Source: JACMRP01 sp047302465
Lineage (GTDB): Bacteria > Bdellovibrionota > Bdellovibrionia > Bdellovibrionales > Bdellovibrionaceae
Direction: 5' to 3'
Length of the DNA stretch: 64,000 nucleotides
Assembly: GCF_047302465.1 (NCBI RefSeq)
Contig: NZ_CP178621.1
Span: 1,116,001 to 1,180,000, forward strand
The position numbers and the translations under genes are program-made. Below are positions 60,220-64,000 of the stretch, piece by piece. The notes beneath the pieces are model-generated. The model saw only the letters and a program-made list of their open reading frames with translations, was not told the DNA's origin and did no database searches. Numbering within the stretch: position 1 is the first letter of the stretch; each line of letters starts with the position of its first letter.

Positions 60220-60945
60220 ATGAAGTCTATGAAGCTGGGGTTCAATCATTTGAGATTTGCAGTCGGTGCTATCGCTCTTTTGGCGTTGTTTCAGAATTGC
60301 TCTGCCGCACGCTTTACGACGGACTCCATGGTTTTATCAGAGCGATCTCAAGGAGATGATGGACAGATTGCAGGACCTCAACCTGGAGATGATGGGAATA
60401 ACCCACAAGGAAATCCTGGTAATGATGGGTCGACTCCTGGACGTGGAGGTAACGGTGATGACCCAAATCGTGATATTTGTGATGCCCGTTACTCAGAGGT
60501 TGTAGGTAAGCACACTCCAAAAAAACTTTGCGCTTCAGCAACGACAGTTCGCTTTATGGCGGGCCAGCACTATTATGTGGGGGATGTTTCTATCGCTATT
60601 AAACAGGGTCAACTGTTAGTGCAAATTTCATTGATGGGCAATGTGGTAATGCGTGAAAGCCATGTCGACATCGCTAGTTCACCAGCGGAACTGCAAACAA
60701 GCCCAGGGCAATTTGAATTTAAGCAAAATCATTCTCCGCTAGTATCTGAATACATTTACCAAATTTCTTTAGAAGGTTCTCAGTTGAGTGTCGGACAAAC
60801 CATCTATGCTCGAGTGCATGCTGCTGTAGAGCCTGGTCAAAACTCCATGTTATGTGGTGGAGAGACCGCATGGGGGGAGGGTGTTCGTAGCGGTGTTGGC
60901 TGGTCAATGCACATCCCAGTCACAATCGGTGAGTGCTCGAATTAG
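60220..60945 (+). CDS. Lipoprotein with Gly/Asp-rich linker
   Basis: This 241-residue protein begins at ATG 60220 (GGGG 5 nt upstream); an ATG at 60196 has none. It has a lipobox, LFQNCSA, then a Gly/Asn/Asp/Pro-rich linker (about 48-85) and a beta-rich C-terminal domain with paired Cys (RDICDARY, KKLCAS, SMLCGG and GECSN). It should be lipid-anchored with the domain on a stalk. The family is not recognised. Confidence 0.78.
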   Translation: MKSMKLGFNHLRFAVGAIALLALFQNCSAARFTTDSMVLSERSQGDDGQIAGPQPGDDGNNPQGNPGNDGSTPGRGGNGDDPNRDICDARYSEVVGKHTPKKLCASATTVRFMAGQHYYVGDVSIAIKQGQLLVQISLMGNVVMRESHVDIASSPAELQTSPGQFEFKQNHSPLVSEYIYQISLEGSQLSVGQTIYARVHAAVEPGQNSMLCGGETAWGEGVRSGVGWSMHIPVTIGECSN

Positions 60946-61051
60946 AATGTATTTTTTCGGAGTCACAGCAGTTCGCACAAAATCCATGCTTTGATTCCGG
61001 AGTGCAGAAGTAAGCATACAAAAGCAGATATTTAGGCGCCGAAAGTTTTAA

Positions 61052-62110
61052 TTAACGAGCGCCTTTTCTTTCTGCTCTTCCGTCATGAGCTTTGGTGCCT
61101 GGTGGGAATAATTTGATTTTACCAGCCTTTGCATCTGCACCGACCTGATTGACCTTTTCAATCGCTGCCGTTTCTTCCTTCGTAGGATTTAAACAAGTGG
61201 TATAGGATTTAAAGAAATACTCTCCGAGTTTTCCCATTGGATGTTTTGTGGGGTCCTCGGATTTTCCGTTCGCGACCACTTTCACAACCTCGTAGGCTTC
61301 ACCTTTTTTGGCAACGGTGGTGACGCCACTGACTTCGCCATTTACTTTTTCTGTTATTACAAGCTGACCATCTTTTGTTTCGTAGTCTTGCGTAATAGTG
61401 TCGCCGGTCACATGGGCCGTCGTATTCGTAATGACATTTCCTTTTTTCTGGCAAAGACCAGTTGGGATATGAGACTCACTGGCCATGGTTTCGCCAGAAT
61501 AAACTGCGGCTCCCACACCCGCAGCTGCGGCTCCGGCAATCGATGTGCCGGCTATGGCCATCGGTGCTCCGCCGCCGCCCTCAAAAATGGCAACAAGGAC
61601 ACCTGCAATTGCGCCAAAAAGAAACAGAATTAGGATCGGGCTCGGGCCGTCGTAGTCTTCGTATTGAGCGTGAGCTTGAGGGACGAGGATATCAAGCAGC
61701 GACGTTGTCTTTTTCTGACCCATGTCTGTTTGGAATTTTTTAAAGTTCGCGAGCAGAGTGTGTGTCTTATCGTAGGAGAACTCTTTGCCATTAAGATGGA
61801 TTTTTCCATTCATCATTGCCAGCGTATTTTTACCAGATACATAATTACCGTCGTTTTGACGTTTAAATTTAAGCGGCTTCTGTTTTAGGCCCTTAACGCC
61901 AAGGTGCTGTTTGAACTCTTCGGCCTCTTGGGGCTTCCCATTTGTTATTGAAATAATATTGATCAAACTTTCTGCGTCGGCACTGGCATTGTTATACGCG
62001 ACAGCGATATTAAGAGCACCGGGGATATTAGCTTTTGGTGGGACGTTTTTCGAGATGCCTGCAAAACTAGTTTGTGCGGCAAAAATTCCTGCGATGATTA
62101 TCTTTAGCAT
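61052..62110 (-). CDS. Exported/membrane protein of unknown function
   Basis: This 352-residue protein starts at ATG 62110 (AAGGGA 8 nt upstream; a longer frame to 62182 has no RBS). It has a Sec signal of about 18 residues ending SFAG and, at about 165-215, a Gly/Ala-rich hydrophobic stretch (ILILFLFGAIAGVLVAIFEGG and IAGAAAAGVGAAVY) that could form one or two helices. The C-terminal domain has a Cys pair (GLCQKK and TTCLNP). I recognise no family. It is separate from the lipoprotein gene, which converges on it. Confidence 0.75.
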   Translation of the reverse strand: MLKIIIAGIFAAQTSFAGISKNVPPKANIPGALNIAVAYNNASADAESLINIISITNGKPQEAEEFKQHLGVKGLKQKPLKFKRQNDGNYVSGKNTLAMMNGKIHLNGKEFSYDKTHTLLANFKKFQTDMGQKKTTSLLDILVPQAHAQYEDYDGPSPILILFLFGAIAGVLVAIFEGGGGAPMAIAGTSIAGAAAAGVGAAVYSGETMASESHIPTGLCQKKGNVITNTTAHVTGDTITQDYETKDGQLVITEKVNGEVSGVTTVAKKGEAYEVVKVVANGKSEDPTKHPMGKLGEYFFKSYTTCLNPTKEETAAIEKVNQVGADAKAGKIKLFPPGTKAHDGRAERKGAR

Positions 62111-62266
62111 CGGGTATCCCTTCGACTTATAAATTAGTATCAGTATATTCGAAGAGGACCGCTCCAAAAGAGGCTCGTGCATTGAAAGCGAATAAATCTA
62201 GCCCTACGGCTAACTAGATTCCCGGGTGCTCCCGAGCGTCGTGTTGACTACGGAAAACAGAAGCAT

Positions 62267-63067
62267 CTATTTCTGTCTTAGTTTGCAAAGCGTGACAATT
62301 TTAGAGCGAACCACTTCGCACAGAGGAAGGGCCCCTGGAGGAGTGTTGCCGCAAGGATTGTAATCCACAGGGCAGTACGCGTAAGACGGTACAAGATGCT
62401 CAGTCTTTGTCTCGATAAGAATGGCAGTTGCGACTTTTTCGACCTCGGCTTGTTGTAAGCGTCCCATTTGGAATTCGCTGATAGCAATATCGTAAGCCGT
62501 AATGAATGGTACTACTTGCGAAGGCAATTGCTTCAGGACAGTTTGACGTAAGTAAACCGGATGAATCTTGTCGGCGTGCTTTTTGTAAAGTTCATTCGCA
62601 AGTTCGATGCTAGGACCAGAATTATCAAAGATGACAATGAACTTACGTTCTGGATTTTCCGCAAGCAGGTTTTCAATGTGACCGGTTTTAAATTTTCCGA
62701 TGGACCACTCTGTGAACCAGTTGCGCAAATACAGGCGTGAAGCCGGGTAGTGGGATTCTTTCAGAAAGTTTTCGATGCGCTTGTGAAACCAAGTTGCAAT
62801 GCCGCTAATCAGAGTGAATTTGATTTTACCGGATTCTTCGCTGGTGATGACCTGATAAAGTTCAGGCATCCCGGCAAAGGTTTTATCATCTTCAAGAATT
62901 TTAAGAGCAGCTTTAGTGAGGCCGGTGTTTTCAGCCTGGCGTAGGACATCGTCAAAGCCGCTAATGATCAGCGGCTTTTGGTGAAGATTACCCGAGACTG
63001 GTGGCGTTTGCGCATTTACAAAGCCACCAGAAAACAGAAACAAAACAAGGAGTAAAAATCTAGACAT
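62267..63067 (-). CDS. Exported App1/DUF2183-like protein lacking the nucleophile
   Basis: This 266-residue protein has a Sec signal (1-19, ending VNA) and a domain resembling App1-type phosphatidate phosphatases (DUF2183). The region that should be a DxDxT motif reads SGFDDV, with Gly37 where the nucleophilic Asp is expected. The later pieces fit: FTLISGIATW, HIENLLAENPERKFIVIFDNS and YKKHADKIHPVYLRQ. Phosphatase activity is thus doubtful; it might bind lipid. The end has four Cys. The start overlaps the 3' end of ychF by 8 bp; a start at 63094 is also possible, and no good RBS is visible for either. Confidence 0.7.
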   Translation of the reverse strand: MSRFLLLVLFLFSGGFVNAQTPPVSGNLHQKPLIISGFDDVLRQAENTGLTKAALKILEDDKTFAGMPELYQVITSEESGKIKFTLISGIATWFHKRIENFLKESHYPASRLYLRNWFTEWSIGKFKTGHIENLLAENPERKFIVIFDNSGPSIELANELYKKHADKIHPVYLRQTVLKQLPSQVVPFITAYDIAISEFQMGRLQQAEVEKVATAILIETKTEHLVPSYAYCPVDYNPCGNTPPGALPLCEVVRSKIVTLCKLRQK

Positions 63068-64000
63068 TGAAACGGAAGAACAAAACGTCGCCATCTTTTA
63101 CGATGTACTCTTTGCCCTCGACACGGTACTTGCCCGCGTCCTTCACAGCTTGTTCGCTCTTAAGCGCAAACAAGTCTTCACAGTGATAAGTCTCAGCACG
63201 GATGAAACCACGTTCAAAGTCAGTGTGGATCACACCAGCTGCTTGAGGAGCCTTCGTACCAGCACGGATGGTCCATGCACGTACTTCTTTTTCACCCGCT
63301 GTGAAATAAGTTTGAAGACCCAACAATTTGTAAGCTTCGCGAATCAAACGATTCAAGCCTGGTTCCTCAGCGCCCAAAGCGTCCAAGAAATCCTTACGCT
63401 CTTCTTTTGGCAACTGAGCAATCTCAGCTTCCATCGCAGAGCAGATCAAGATCGTCGTGTTGCCTTCTTCAGCCGCACGTTTTTCAACAGATTTTGTCCA
63501 ATCATTGCCACCAGCTGCAAAGTCCGCATCAGACACGTTCATTGCATATAATTGTGGTTTCGCAGTCAGAAGATGCATCTCTTTCAAGTATGGAAGCTCT
63601 TGATCATCCATTGCTACAGAGCGAGCAGGAAGACCTTTGCCCAAAGCCTCAACGACTTTACGAGCTACTTCGTATTCCATTTTGATTTTCTTATCAGTGC
63701 CGGTCTTTGCAGTTTTCTCAACGCGCTTTACGCGTTTTTCAGCAGAATCAAGATCTGCAAGCATCAACTCAGTGTTGATAATTTCCATGTCGCGAACAGG
63801 ATCAACGCTGCCAGATACGTGGATGATATTTGGATCGTCAAAGCAACGAACTACGTGAACGATCGCATCCGTAGAACGAATGTGGCTTAGGAATTGGTTC
63901 CCAAGGCCTTCACCTTGGCTGGCACCTTTTACGATACCTGCGATATCCACGAACTCCATTGTTGTTGGAACTGTACTTTGAGGCTTTACGAAGCCAACGA
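63060..64000 (-). CDS. ychF: Ribosome-binding ATPase YchF (3' part)
   Basis: The gene enters from the right edge; 313 codons are visible. KPQSTVPTTMEFVDIAG then IVKGASQGEGLGN and FLSHIRSTDAIVHVVRCF are typical of the Obg-related GTPase domain, with NVSD in place of NKxD as in YchF. The C-terminal TGS/DUF933 end shows QTYFTAGEKEVRAWTI, HTDFERGFIRAE and KDGDVLFFRFNV. YchF binds ATP rather than GTP and interacts with ribosomes. The P-loop is outside the window. A downstream exported protein gene overlaps its end. Confidence 0.95.
   Translation of the reverse strand, partial: VGFVKPQSTVPTTMEFVDIAGIVKGASQGEGLGNQFLSHIRSTDAIVHVVRCFDDPNIIHVSGSVDPVRDMEIINTELMLADLDSAEKRVKRVEKTAKTGTDKKIKMEYEVARKVVEALGKGLPARSVAMDDQELPYLKEMHLLTAKPQLYAMNVSDADFAAGGNDWTKSVEKRAAEEGNTTILICSAMEAEIAQLPKEERKDFLDALGAEEPGLNRLIREAYKLLGLQTYFTAGEKEVRAWTIRAGTKAPQAAGVIHTDFERGFIRAETYHCEDLFALKSEQAVKDAGKYRVEGKEYIVKDGDVLFFRFNV

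Overview
The window looks like chromosomal DNA of a Bdellovibrio-type predatory bacterium (Bdellovibrionota). This is an inference from gene content: many small Sec-exported hypothetical proteins, orphan AgmX/PglI-type TonB-like proteins, tail-fibre-like surface proteins, large cytoplasmic hybrid kinases, a periplasmic lytic transglycosylase next to peptide-type permeases, and moderate GC content. No rRNA, tRNA, CRISPR array, insertion sequence or prophage was seen. Genes are dense and many start codons overlap the preceding stop.

Layout. 1-5.5 kb: the start of an exported surface protein that runs off the left edge, then a plus-strand operon of a lipid-kinase-like protein, an extended SDR and an acyl-ACP-reductase-like protein with a long extra N-terminal domain. 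5.7-12.4 kb: a tight minus-strand operon of a formyltransferase-fold protein, a serine hydrolase fused to an OleC-like AMP ligase, a UbiA-family membrane enzyme and a PEP-synthase/rifampin-phosphotransferase-like enzyme. It diverges from a BtaA-like (DUF3419) SAM-dependent enzyme. Together the 0.8-13.6 kb genes resemble an uncharacterised lipid or long-chain-metabolite pathway and are my main candidate for an undescribed system. 13.7-18.6 kb: a TonB-like protein, urocanate hydratase and secreted or membrane proteins of unknown role. 18.7-27.3 kb: a signalling block with a winged-helix protein, two DUF5985-like membrane proteins, a 1836-residue poly-HAMP hybrid histidine kinase and a second REC-PAS-HK-REC kinase.

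27.6-33.7 kb: the 2-oxoglutarate dehydrogenase genes (sucA, sucB, lpdA on the minus strand), interrupted by a small Sec-exported protein that resembles the flagellar rod protein FlgC. 34-39 kb: gpmA, a Tat-exported protein with an isoprenoid-synthase-like DDxxD motif, a small Cys-rich exported protein behind a sigma-54-like promoter, a periplasmic histidine phosphatase and a membrane alpha/beta hydrolase. 39.4-43.5 kb: a second TonB-like protein, a small heat-shock protein with a palindrome-rich leader, a tandem UspA protein and imidazolonepropionase. 43.6-49.6 kb: a prepilin-like peptide, a lipoprotein, a tail-fibre-like protein with Gly-Asn-Val-Thr repeats, a DadA-like oxidase, a coiled-coil exported protein and a YiiX-like protein. 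49.6-55.8 kb: plsC, glpK, a MerR regulator, membrane and exported proteins, a cyclic-nucleotide-binding protein and radA. 55.8-64 kb: a soluble lytic transglycosylase followed by oppB/oppC-like permeases, a lipoprotein, two exported proteins (one App1-like but lacking the nucleophile) and the 3' part of ychF.

Non-coding structure includes two long palindromic elements with a shared core (15.9 kb and 27.4 kb), both placed between convergent genes, a perfect 23-bp inverted repeat before hutU, a 100-nt hairpin in the sucA leader, and several clear intrinsic terminators. All family names come from reading motifs by eye; no search was run.
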